Assembly (NCBI GenBank): GCA_019234745.1
Contig: JAFAKZ010000478.1
Coordinates: 1 to 6,143 of the forward strand
DNA length: 6,143 nucleotides
From: Burkholderiales bacterium
GTDB taxonomy: Bacteria; Pseudomonadota; Gammaproteobacteria; Burkholderiales; Chitinimonadaceae
Direction of reading: 5' to 3'
Shown: one piece after another, positions 1 to 6,095 of the stretch
Layout: every line of letters starts with the position of its first letter
Numbering within the stretch: the first letter of the stretch is position 1
The notes under the pieces: model-generated
Seen by the model: only the letters and a program-made list of their open reading frames with translations
Told to the model about the DNA's origin: nothing
Databases searched by the model: none
Position numbers and translations under genes: made by a program

Positions 1-74
1 CAGGGTTCCCGCAGGCCGTGAAAAATGGCAAAACCCTAGTGCCGGCGCGACCTTACCGAATTGTGCACACAGCC

Positions 75-83
75 TGTGGATAA
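75..83 (-). promoter_or_regulatory. DnaA box (perfect consensus)
   Basis: TGTGGATAA on the + strand is the exact reverse complement of the consensus DnaA box TTATCCACA. Similar but weaker words flank it: TTGTGCACA at 61-69 and TGTGGGCAA at 87-95, the latter with two mismatches. A single perfect 9-mer can arise by chance, but the clustering within 35 bp and the AT-rich tract about 80 bp downstream make DnaA binding plausible. Its role could be regulation of xseA, titration of DnaA or part of an origin. This is inference from the motif only. Confidence 0.4.
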
Positions 84-161
84 AATTGTGGGCAAACCGG
101 CGAATAATCGAAAATAAGCCCGTAGATCAAGCCCCGTGTTGGCTTGCCCAAAAAAATGGCG

Positions 162-200
162 AATCAAATAAATATATATAAAACAATAACTTAAGTATTT
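162..200. other. very AT-rich tract
   Basis: Only 4 of 39 bases are G or C, in a window that is otherwise strongly GC-rich. The tract contains an alternating AATATATATA run at 171-180 and, at 162-174, AATCAA-ATAA-ATA, one mismatch from the IHF consensus WATCAA-N4-TTR. Such tracts serve as UP elements, IHF or H-NS-type binding sites, or easily melted DNA. The most economical reading is part of the xseA promoter region. It could also be the unwinding element of an origin-like site, given the DnaA box upstream. Confidence 0.45.
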
Positions 201-280
201 GCTGTAACAGCTGTGTCAAAATTTGCAGAAACAGGCGCGCCCGCCTTTGTCAATGTGGATGAAACCGGTCTTACCCTCCA

Positions 281-1636
281 ATGAATACGCACTTGTCAAG
301 CCCGAACGCAGTTTTTTCCGTCACCGAATTGAACCGGACGGTGAAAGGCTTGCTGGAACGGGAGTTGCCGCTGTTGTGGGTGAGTGGCGAAATTTCCAAT
401 CTCACCATTGCCGCCAGCGGGCACTGTTACTTTTCGCTCAAGGACGCGGGCGCCCAGGTGCGCAGCGTCATGTTCCGCAACCGCGCCATGCTCTTGCCGT
501 TCAAGCCACGCGAGGGGCTGAAGGTGGAGGCGCGCGCCAGTGTCACGCTGTACGAGGCGCGCGGGGACTATCAGCTGAACGTTGAGAGCATGCGCCCGGC
601 GGGGCTCGGTGCGCTGTTCGAAGCATTTGAAAAGCTCAAGGTGAAACTGGCGGCGGAAGGCCTGTTCGACACGGCGCGCAAGCGGGCGCTGCCGGCTGCG
701 CCGCGGGCCATCGGCATCGTTACCTCGCCCCAGGCAGCAGCGTTGCGCGACGTGCTCACCACGCTGCGTCGCCGCGCACCACATATCCCCGTCATCCTCT
801 ACCCGACCGCCGTCCAGGGTGAAGGCTCGGCCGATACGATTGCCGCCATGATCGGACGTGCCAACGCCCGCGCCGAGGTGGATGTGCTGATCGTCTGCCG
901 CGGTGGTGGCAGCATCGAAGACCTGTGGTCCTTCAATGAGGAGATCGTTGCCCGCGCCATCGCGGCCAGCGCCATCCCCGTCGTGAGCGGCGTGGGGCAC
1001 GAGACGGACTTCACCATCGCCGATTTCGCCGCCGACCTGCGCGCCCCCACACCCACGGCTGCGGCCGAACTGGTATCGCCGGACCGCGAAGCGCTCTTGG
1101 CAACACTTATGCAAGGACAGATGCGCCTGGAACGCACCCTGCGCCATCGCCTGCAGGCGGCCATGCAGCGCTGGGACTATCTGGGCCGGCGTCTGGTCCA
1201 TCCGGGTGAGCGCCTGCGCCGTCAGGTCGACGCGCTACGCCAGCTCGACCTACGGCGGCGCCAGAGTATGACGCGGCGCATGGAGGCGACACGCTGGCGC
1301 CTGACCGGCCTGGGTCAGCGTTTCCGCCACGAGCGCCCCGATATGAGTGCCATGCAGCGCCGAGTCGATCAATACGGCGGCGCCATGCAGGTGCAGCTGG
1401 CGCGGCGCCTGGAGCGCAGCAAGGGGCGCGTCGAGGCTTTTGCCGGTCGTCTGCTGGCCCTCAATCCGGAGGCCGTGCTGGCGCGCGGCTATAGCCTGGT
1501 AGCGATGCAGGATGGTACTTTGGTGCGCGATTCGACGCAGCTACGCATCGGCCAACCGCTGCGCCTGACATTTGCGCGCGGCGAGGCGAAGGCAGTGGTC
1601 AGCGAGGCGCCCGTCGAGCAGGGGGACTTGTTTTGA
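281..1636 (+). CDS. xseA: exodeoxyribonuclease VII large subunit
   Basis: This is the catalytic large subunit of exonuclease VII, a cytoplasmic enzyme that with several XseB subunits cuts single-stranded DNA from either end into oligonucleotides, acting in mismatch repair and DNA damage processing. At 451 aa it is close to the E. coli protein (about 456). The N-terminal OB-fold domain spans residues 12-105 (FSVTELNR, WVSGEISN, GHCYFSLKD). The catalytic domain follows at about 125-320, with IGIVTSPQAAALRD, CRGGGSIEDLWSFN and SGVGHETDFT. Residues D157, R207, H240 and D243 match the conserved E. coli positions D155, R205, H238 and D241, so the enzyme should be active. Residues 270-390 are Arg-rich and helical, as in the family's long XseB-binding arm, and the family tail motif NPEAVLARGYSLV is at 395-407. 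ATG 281 is the only plausible start, because an in-frame TGA lies at 260-262; no strong Shine-Dalgarno sequence precedes it. xseB is not in the window. Confidence 0.97.
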   Translation: MNTHLSSPNAVFSVTELNRTVKGLLERELPLLWVSGEISNLTIAASGHCYFSLKDAGAQVRSVMFRNRAMLLPFKPREGLKVEARASVTLYEARGDYQLNVESMRPAGLGALFEAFEKLKVKLAAEGLFDTARKRALPAAPRAIGIVTSPQAAALRDVLTTLRRRAPHIPVILYPTAVQGEGSADTIAAMIGRANARAEVDVLIVCRGGGSIEDLWSFNEEIVARAIAASAIPVVSGVGHETDFTIADFAADLRAPTPTAAAELVSPDREALLATLMQGQMRLERTLRHRLQAAMQRWDYLGRRLVHPGERLRRQVDALRQLDLRRRQSMTRRMEATRWRLTGLGQRFRHERPDMSAMQRRVDQYGGAMQVQLARRLERSKGRVEAFAGRLLALNPEAVLARGYSLVAMQDGTLVRDSTQLRIGQPLRLTFARGEAKAVVSEAPVEQGDLF

Positions 1637-2136
1637 ACGAGGTAGTCATCTTCCTGCGGCAGCATTTTCACGTCGCTGCCCTGATGATATTCGCGTGGCT
1701 GGTATTCGGCGGGCTGGCTTCCTTGCTGTTCCGCCTGACACGGGACAAGCCCATCGTCGCCCGAACGCCGGTGGATGCCGTCTTCTCGGAGCGCTTTTCC
1801 TCGGGCCGCTCGCTGCGCCATTGGTGGATGCTCATCGGCAGCGCCAACGGCTGCTTGTGCATCAGCTTGACGCGGCATGAGCTCAAGGTGGCCCCCGAGT
1901 TTCCCTTCTCGCTGTTCTTCCTGCCGGAGATATTCGACCTGGATGTCGCCGTCCCCTTGGGCAATGTCCGGGCTGTCGCTCGTCGTACCTTCTTCTTCAA
2001 GCCCGTGCTACGCATCGAATACGAAGGCGACTTGGGCGAAAGGCAGGTTCTGGAGCTGATCCTGCGCAAGCCGGAGGCGTTCGAGCAGGCTCTCTATGGC
2101 TTGCTGCCGCGCCTGAGCGCTACGACGAGCAGCTGA
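1633..2136 (+). CDS. membrane-anchored protein of unknown function, coupled to xseA
   Basis: The gene is not recognised as a named family. The 167-aa product has a short N-terminal segment, one strongly hydrophobic stretch at about residues 14-34 (VAALMIFAWLVFGGLASLLF) that reads as a transmembrane helix or uncleaved anchor, then a basic RLTRDK stop-transfer motif that favours a cytoplasmic C-terminal domain. Residues 45-160 form a compact soluble domain alternating hydrophobic strands with a helix-like end (KPEAFEQALYGLL). This pattern is compatible with a PH/GRAM-like fold, which is inference only. The start is TTG at 1633, whose bases overlap the xseA stop as TTGA, giving a 4-nt overlap typical of translational coupling. 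No other start lies near and the frame has coding-like composition. The 3' end overlaps the convergent selO gene by 17 bp. It may be a lineage-specific conserved hypothetical; a link to XseA function is not implied by the overlap alone. Confidence 0.8.
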   Translation: MNEVVIFLRQHFHVAALMIFAWLVFGGLASLLFRLTRDKPIVARTPVDAVFSERFSSGRSLRHWWMLIGSANGCLCISLTRHELKVAPEFPFSLFFLPEIFDLDVAVPLGNVRAVARRTFFFKPVLRIEYEGDLGERQVLELILRKPEAFEQALYGLLPRLSATTSS

Positions 2137-3577
2137 CGCTCAAGGCATTCGCCCAATCAGGCGGTAGTCCTGCATAGGCCTCGTGCTCCGGCTGTTCATC
2201 AAACGGCCTCGCCAGCAGTGCCTGTACGCGCGCGACCTCGCTGAAATCACCCTGCGTCGCCATCCGGATGGCCGTCTCTGCCATATGGTTGCGTAGCACA
2301 TACTTGGGATTCACCGTATTCATCCGCACACGGCGCTCGAGATCGACGCTGCTTTCCTGTGACAAACGCTGCCGATAGCGCTCTGCCCAGGCGTCGAAAG
2401 CCTCGCGCTCGACGAACTGGTCACGCAGGGTCGTGTTGGCGGCGCCGGGCGCACTGTCGAACTGCGCCAGACTGCGCCAGAAGCGCGTCCAGTCCGTCGC
2501 GCTAGCCTGCATCTGGTCAAACAGCGCAATCATCAGGTCCCAGTCGTCCGGCTGTACCGTCGTCAGGCCCAGCTTGGCGCGGAAGGCGTCTTCCAGGGCG
2601 GCTTCGAACAAGCCCTGGTAGCGCTTGAGCGCGGCAATTGCCTCGTCCCGGTCCAGCATCGGTAGGAGCGCTTGAGCCAGGCAGTTGAGGTTGAACAGGC
2701 CGATTTCCGGCTGGTTGCCATAGCTATAGCGGCCCGCGTGGTCGGAATGGTTGCAGATATGACCCGCGTCGAAATGGTCCAGGAAGCCGTAGGGGCCGTA
2801 GTCCAGCGTCAGGCCCAGGAGCGACATATTGTCCGTGTTCATCACGCCGTGGCAGAAGCCCACGGCCTGCCATTGGGCGATCAGATCGGCCGTACGGGCG
2901 ACGACCGTGTCGAGCATGGCCTGGTAGTGATTCGCCTCAGCCAGCGCTTCGGGGAAATAGCGCGCAATGGCGTAGTCGGCCAGCCGCTTCAGCTCCTCGT
3001 GCCGGCCGCCGTAGTAGAAGTGCTCGAAATGGCCGAAGCGCAGGAAGCTGGGCGCCACGCGCGTCACCACGGCGGCCGTCTCCAGCGTCTCGCGCCAGAC
3101 GGGCTCGGGGCTGGCGACCAGCGCCAAGGCGCGCGTTGTGGGGATGCGCAGGCCGTGCATCGCTTCCGAGCACAGGTATTCGCGGATGGACGAGCGCAGC
3201 ACGGCGCGGCCGTCGGCGCCGCGCGAGTAGGGCGTGCGGCCGGCGCCCTTGAGCTGGATCTCCTGCCCGCTCAATTCGCCCAGCAGCAGCGCGCGGCCGT
3301 CGCCCAGCTGACCGGCCCACACGCCGAACTGATGGCCGCTGTAGACTGTGGCGATGCTGCGGGCGCCGTGCGGTGCGACGTTGCCGGCGAAGATGGCTGC
3401 TGTATCGTCATGTGCGGCAAGCGCTTCATCCAGGCCCAGTTGTGCAGCCAGTTCCGCGTTCCACGCAACAAGGTGCGGCGACGCCAGCGGCGTGCCCGCG
3501 ACGTCGGTAGAGAAGGTGTCGCCAAGCTCGGCGTACCCTTGACCGAAGCTCAGTTCATCCCAGTGTTGCGCTTGCAT
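2120..3577 (-). CDS. selO: protein adenylyltransferase SelO (YdiU/UPF0061 family)
   Basis: SelO is a pseudokinase-fold enzyme that binds ATP in a flipped orientation and transfers AMP to Ser/Thr/Tyr of target proteins; in E. coli targets include proteins of redox homeostasis such as glutaredoxin. The 485-aa length matches the family (E. coli about 478). Catalytic residues described for Pseudomonas syringae SelO (K113, E136, R176, R183, D252, N253, D262) are found here at a constant offset of three: K110, E133, R173, R180, D249, N250, D259. They sit in IQLKGAGRTPYSRG, VTRVAPSFLRFG and MNTDNMSLLGLTLDYGPYGF. The tail ends VSCSS, with C483 at the position that is selenocysteine in vertebrate SelO, and C275 in GHICNHSDH is the partner of the redox disulfide known in E. 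coli. The stop is TAG. The start at 3577 has a modest GAAAG about 6 nt upstream. The gene is 18 nt downstream of the MocR-type regulator gene, suggesting cotranscription, and overlaps the convergent upstream gene by 17 bp. Confidence 0.96.
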   Translation of the reverse strand: MQAQHWDELSFGQGYAELGDTFSTDVAGTPLASPHLVAWNAELAAQLGLDEALAAHDDTAAIFAGNVAPHGARSIATVYSGHQFGVWAGQLGDGRALLLGELSGQEIQLKGAGRTPYSRGADGRAVLRSSIREYLCSEAMHGLRIPTTRALALVASPEPVWRETLETAAVVTRVAPSFLRFGHFEHFYYGGRHEELKRLADYAIARYFPEALAEANHYQAMLDTVVARTADLIAQWQAVGFCHGVMNTDNMSLLGLTLDYGPYGFLDHFDAGHICNHSDHAGRYSYGNQPEIGLFNLNCLAQALLPMLDRDEAIAALKRYQGLFEAALEDAFRAKLGLTTVQPDDWDLMIALFDQMQASATDWTRFWRSLAQFDSAPGAANTTLRDQFVEREAFDAWAERYRQRLSQESSVDLERRVRMNTVNPKYVLRNHMAETAIRMATQGDFSEVARVQALLARPFDEQPEHEAYAGLPPDWANALSVSCSS

Positions 3578-3595
3578 AAGGTGCTTTCGAAGGCT

Positions 3596-5134
3596 TCATT
3601 CGTTCTTGATATTGTGGCGCCGTAGCGTTTCCGCAAGGAAACGCGCCAGCTTCACTGCCGCCAGCATCAGCGTCGCGTCATCTGCGCCGCCATAGCCCAA
3701 CACCAGGCCGGGGAAGGGCGGTGTGCTCAAACAGTAGCTGCTGAGCGCCGGTGCGAGCAAACCCATCTCGCCCAGTTGCCGGGCCAGCCCTTGGTCGTCC
3801 AGTCCCGTCGGCAGGCGCAGCGTCAGGTGCATGCCGGCCGCACCGCCCAATAGCGCAATCTGGTCGGGGCGGGGCGCATCCCCTTCGGCCAGCCAGTCGC
3901 CCAGGTGCGCGGCCAGCGTGTCGCGCAGCTTGCTCTGGCGTTTCGCATAGATGCCGCGCATGCGGCGCAGGTGGGCGCCGAAATGGCCGTCCTCGATGAA
4001 GTCGGCCAGTGTCGCCTGCTCGATATAGCTGCCCTCGCGCATCAGCCGCGCTTGCAGGATGCGCAGGGGCTCGATCAGGTCCGGCGGCGCCACCAGGTAG
4101 CCCATGCGCAGGGCAGGGAACAGCACCTTGCTCAGCGTGCCTAGGTAGATCACGCGCCCCTGGCGGTCCAGTCCCTGCATGGCGGCGAGCGGCCGGCCAT
4201 CGTGGCGAAATTCGCTGTCGTAGTCGTCCTCCACCACCCAGGCGCCGCGCTCGGCAGCCTGCTGCAGCAAGGCATGGCGCCGCGCCAGGCTCATTACGCT
4301 GCCCAGCGGGTATTGGTGCGACGGCGTGACATAGATGAGTTTTGGATCGGGTTCCTTGCCGTGCCAACACAGGCCTTCCTCGTCGGTCGCCACTGCTTCG
4401 ATACGTAACCCCGCCGCCTGCCAGGCAAAGCGCGCGCCTGGGTAGCCGGGCTCTTCCATCCACACCGTATCGCCCGCATCGGCCGTGGCAAGCGCGACCA
4501 GATGCAAGGCCTGCTGCATGCTGCCCGTGATCAGTATCTGTTCCGCATCGCAGTTCACGCCGCGCGATAGGCGCAAATAGCCGGCGAGCGCCGCCTTGAG
4601 CGCTGGGTGGCCGCCGCCGCTCAGGTAGCCAAGATGTGCTGCGGGTGCATCACGCTGATGGCGCTGCTGCAGGCGCAGCCACAGCGCCCAGGGAAAGGCG
4701 CTGGTGTCCGGCATGCCCGGTGCGAAGGTCGGTGTCTCTGCCACGCCGCGCTGCTTGATGCCGTGCAGCAGCGTTTGCGCCCGTAGCGACAGGGGTAGGG
4801 ACGATGAGGCCGTCTGGCGGTTGGCCGCACCAGCCGGCGGCGGGTCCGGCAGCGCCTCGCTCACATAGGTGCCGGCGCCCGCGCGGCTCGCCACATAGCC
4901 CTCCGCTTCGAGCTGGCCATAGGCATGCAGCACCGTGTTGCGCCCCAGGCTAAGCGCTTCGCACAGGCTGCGGCTGGCGGGCAGGGCGCTGCCGCGTGCG
5001 AGCAGGCCGTCCAGTATGGCGCCGCGGAGGTGACGGTAGAGCTGCCGGTTGAGCGGCTCTGCGCTGTCGCGCAACAGATGCAGGCCCAGGTAGTCCTGCA
5101 GCGTCTGCAAATTGGTTCCATCGGCGGCGCGCAT
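3596..5134 (-). CDS. MocR/PdxR-type transcriptional regulator (GntR wHTH + aminotransferase-like domain)
   Basis: This is a PLP-binding transcription factor of the MocR subfamily of GntR, 512 aa (usual range about 450-520). An N-terminal winged helix-turn-helix (residues 27-92: LNRQLYRHLRGAI, LPASRSLCEALSLGRNTV, AYGQLEAEGYV, AGAGTYV) is joined by a Pro/Ala-rich linker (about 93-133) to a fold-type I aminotransferase-like domain (134-505). The PLP site looks intact. K336 in GTLSKVLFP is the Schiff-base lysine, with D303 and Y305 in EDDYDSEF; the Y305-K336 spacing of 31 equals that of Y281-K312 in Bacillus GabR. PSHQYPLG at 271-278 is also a subfamily hallmark. Such proteins sense PLP or its amino-acid adducts and usually control a divergent gene and themselves. 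Here the divergent gene is an FMN flavoprotein of the PNPOx superfamily, and selO follows 18 nt downstream. The ATG at 5134 has GAGA about 7 nt upstream. The family is certain; whether it is a true PdxR (controlling PLP synthesis) is not, since no pdxST/pdxH is seen. Confidence 0.94.
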   Translation of the reverse strand: MRAADGTNLQTLQDYLGLHLLRDSAEPLNRQLYRHLRGAILDGLLARGSALPASRSLCEALSLGRNTVLHAYGQLEAEGYVASRAGAGTYVSEALPDPPPAGAANRQTASSSLPLSLRAQTLLHGIKQRGVAETPTFAPGMPDTSAFPWALWLRLQQRHQRDAPAAHLGYLSGGGHPALKAALAGYLRLSRGVNCDAEQILITGSMQQALHLVALATADAGDTVWMEEPGYPGARFAWQAAGLRIEAVATDEEGLCWHGKEPDPKLIYVTPSHQYPLGSVMSLARRHALLQQAAERGAWVVEDDYDSEFRHDGRPLAAMQGLDRQGRVIYLGTLSKVLFPALRMGYLVAPPDLIEPLRILQARLMREGSYIEQATLADFIEDGHFGAHLRRMRGIYAKRQSKLRDTLAAHLGDWLAEGDAPRPDQIALLGGAAGMHLTLRLPTGLDDQGLARQLGEMGLLAPALSSYCLSTPPFPGLVLGYGGADDATLMLAAVKLARFLAETLRRHNIKNE

Positions 5135-5212
5135 TCTGGTTCTCGTTATGGGACTGCTATCCGTTTACGCTTCTGCCATCCATTCGTCAAACGTTTCGAT
5201 AGCGAGGGCAGC
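5135..5212. promoter_or_regulatory. divergent regulatory region between the MocR-type gene and the flavoprotein gene
   Basis: This 78-bp gap must hold the promoters and operators of both divergent genes. On the minus strand, TTGACG (5190-5185) matches the -35 consensus at five of six bases. It is followed after exactly 17 bp by TAAACG (5167-5162), a weak -10. Transcription would then begin near 5155, about 20 nt before the regulator's start codon. The 8-bp palindrome AAACGTTT (5189-5196) overlaps that -35, a position suited to autoregulation. CGTTT recurs at 5162-5166 and 5192-5196. No clear plus-strand promoter was picked out. MocR regulators commonly bind such divergent gaps; the particular sites named are inference. 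Confidence 0.45.
5204..5208 (+). promoter_or_regulatory. ribosome binding site of the flavoprotein gene
   Basis: GAGGG lies 4 nt before ATG 5213. It decides the start: the same frame stays open upstream as far as about 4925, inside the divergent regulator gene on the opposite strand, but family homology begins only after 5213. Confidence 0.55.
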
Positions 5213-5842
5213 ATGACCACGAGCGACACCTTCCCGCAGACCGAGCTGACGCGCGTGCGCCGTACCGCCAAGCGCGCGAGCTACGAGCGCGATACCGTAC
5301 ATGGCGTTGTTGACTCTACCTACGTCTGCCAGATCGCCTTTGCCATCGACGACCAGCCGCATTGCATCCCCACGGCGCACTGGCGCATCGGCGATACGCT
5401 TTATATCCACGGCAGCAACGGCAGCCGCATGCTGCGCGCATTGGGCGAGGGCGTGCCCGCTTGCGTTTGCGTGGCGCAGGTCGACGGCCTGGTGCTGGCG
5501 CGTTCCGCCTTCCACCACTCCATGAACTACCGCTCCGCCATGATCTACGGGCGCTTTCGTGTGGTCGAGGACGACGACGAGAAATGGGCCTCCATGGTGG
5601 CCTTCATGGACAAGATGCAGCGCGACCGTTGGGCGCAGGTGCGTGAGCCCAATGAGAAGGAGTTCGCCGCTACGACCTTCCTCGCGTTGACGATCGAGGA
5701 GGCGGTCGCCAAGGTACGTACTGGGCCGCCTATCGATGATGAAGAGGATCTTGGCATTCCCGTATGGGCCGGCGTACTGCCCTTGGTGACGAGCTTTGGC
5801 GAGCCGGTGCAGGATATGGCGCACGTCGCGACGACTGCGTAG
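5213..5842 (+). CDS. pyridoxamine 5'-phosphate oxidase-superfamily FMN-binding protein (Pyridox_ox_2 / NimA-like)
   Basis: The 209-aa product is a split-barrel flavoprotein of the group that contains NimA-type nitroimidazole reductases and other flavin-nucleotide-binding proteins. These are small cytoplasmic dimers binding FMN; the physiological substrate of most members is unknown. Visible family features, in order, are an RTAKRASYERDTV start, GVVDSTYVCQIAF, the FMN-phosphate-contacting segment HCIPTAHWRIGDTLYIHGSNGSRML (residues 50-74, with H66), then LARSAFHHSMNYRSAMIYGRF (95-115) and the closing GIPVWAGVLPL (181-191). No signal peptide or membrane segment is present. It is transcribed divergently from a MocR-type regulator, a pairing often seen for this family, so PLP-dependent or amine-responsive control is likely. 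It should not be called pdxH: it lacks recognisable PNPOx substrate motifs and belongs to a different subfamily. The start is ATG 5213 and the stop TAG. Confidence 0.9.
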   Translation: MTTSDTFPQTELTRVRRTAKRASYERDTVHGVVDSTYVCQIAFAIDDQPHCIPTAHWRIGDTLYIHGSNGSRMLRALGEGVPACVCVAQVDGLVLARSAFHHSMNYRSAMIYGRFRVVEDDDEKWASMVAFMDKMQRDRWAQVREPNEKEFAATTFLALTIEEAVAKVRTGPPIDDEEDLGIPVWAGVLPLVTSFGEPVQDMAHVATTA

Positions 5843-5897
5843 TGCCATGTTCAACGGTATTGATGAGTCGCGCTGCGCAAAATTCGTCCACAAATGT

Positions 5898-5999
5898 GTC
5901 ATTCCCGCGAAGGCGGGAATCCAGTGCAAAGATTGGAGTACAACTGACGACTGAAGCGACCTGCGGTCGCTACTGGGCTCCCGCCTTCGCGGGAGTGAC
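5898..5999. repeat. inverted pair of REP-like palindromes (REPIN/MITE-like element)
   Basis: Two 28-bp units, 5898-5925 and the inverted copy 5972-5999, agree at 25 of 28 positions. Each folds into its own hairpin: the left with an 8-bp stem ATTCCCGC/GCGGGAAT and GAAG loop (5901-5920), the right with a 7-bp stem CTCCCGC/GCGGGAG and CTTC loop (5978-5995). The 46-nt spacer contains a third hairpin, a 7-bp stem AGCGACC/GGTCGCT with TGC loop (5955-5971). The left palindrome fits ATTCCC-N8-GGGAAT, the pattern of Neisseria dRS3 repeats, and similar repeats are scattered through many proteobacterial genomes. Such REP doublets are probably mobilised by RAYT-type transposases acting in trans. No target-site duplication is evident at the ends. 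It may also slow RNA decay or attenuate transcription after the flavoprotein gene. Confidence 0.85.
5955..5971. repeat. internal hairpin in the REP doublet spacer
   Basis: A perfect 7-bp stem, AGCGACC with GGTCGCT, closes a TGC loop and directly abuts the right-hand REP palindrome. It is not part of the 28-bp repeated unit and has no U-tract, so it is not a canonical terminator. Confidence 0.6.
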
Positions 6000-6095
6000 G
6001 TGCTATTGGAGCGGCCATTGGTGGCGGCGTCGATATGACGGGATATATTCCACGGCTGCCTTATCCAAAATCCCGGCTTCCCATAAAATGGCGCC

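Larger units (their letters stand above)
1..280. other. non-coding leader upstream of xseA
   Basis: No convincing gene is seen in this stretch. One forward frame stays open from the window edge to about 180, but its translation has no recognisable features and crosses the DnaA-box-like and AT-rich sequence, so it is treated as chance. The stretch holds a perfect DnaA-box consensus, a very AT-rich tract and a small dyad (GCTGTAACAGCTGT at 201-214). The promoter of xseA presumably lies here, but no -35/-10 pair with good match and spacing could be chosen. A 3' tail of an upstream gene at the extreme left edge cannot be excluded. Confidence 0.6.
5843..6095. other. intergenic region with REP-type doublet
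   Basis: No gene is seen here. Open frames crossing it give the telltale peptides FPRRRESS on the plus strand and WIPAFAGMT on the minus strand, which are recurrent spurious translations of this repeat type. The right part (6000-6095) probably carries the promoter of the next gene: TATATT at 6044-6049 is one base from the -10 consensus and 46 nt before the ATG, but no well-spaced -35 was found. TTATCCAAA at 6061-6069 is one base from a DnaA box and is probably chance. No hairpin with a U-tract terminator was identified after the flavoprotein gene. Confidence 0.6.

Noticed and set aside
2..37. AGGGTT (2-7) with AACCCT (32-37), a possible hairpin
   Set aside because: A 6-bp stem with a 24-nt loop and no U-tract is not enough for a terminator call.
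2..181. Open forward frame of about 60 codons at the left edge
   Set aside because: There is no start in the window, the translation looks random and Trp/Asn-rich, and it crosses the DnaA-box and AT-rich sequence, so it is probably non-coding.
296..1201. 301-codon open frame on the - strand within xseA
   Set aside because: It lies opposite a complete XseA with conserved motifs. Its composition is that of an antisense shadow and it has no credible start context.
2672..3625. 317-codon open frame on the + strand antisense to selO
   Set aside because: It is the mirror of the high-GC codon bias of selO. The product is Val/Gln/Ala-rich with no domain, while the opposite strand encodes a full SelO with all catalytic residues.
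4925..5212. N-terminal extension of the flavoprotein frame upstream of ATG 5213
   Set aside because: It overlaps the regulator gene in antisense, has no family similarity, and a GAGGG ribosome site precedes ATG 5213.
5898..5999. REP doublet read as a Rho-independent terminator or CRISPR fragment
   Set aside because: No U-tract follows any of the stems, and two inverted palindromic units with a single spacer do not make a CRISPR array.
6061..6069. TTATCCAAA as a second DnaA box
   Set aside because: It is an isolated one-mismatch 9-mer with no neighbouring boxes and is easily explained by chance.
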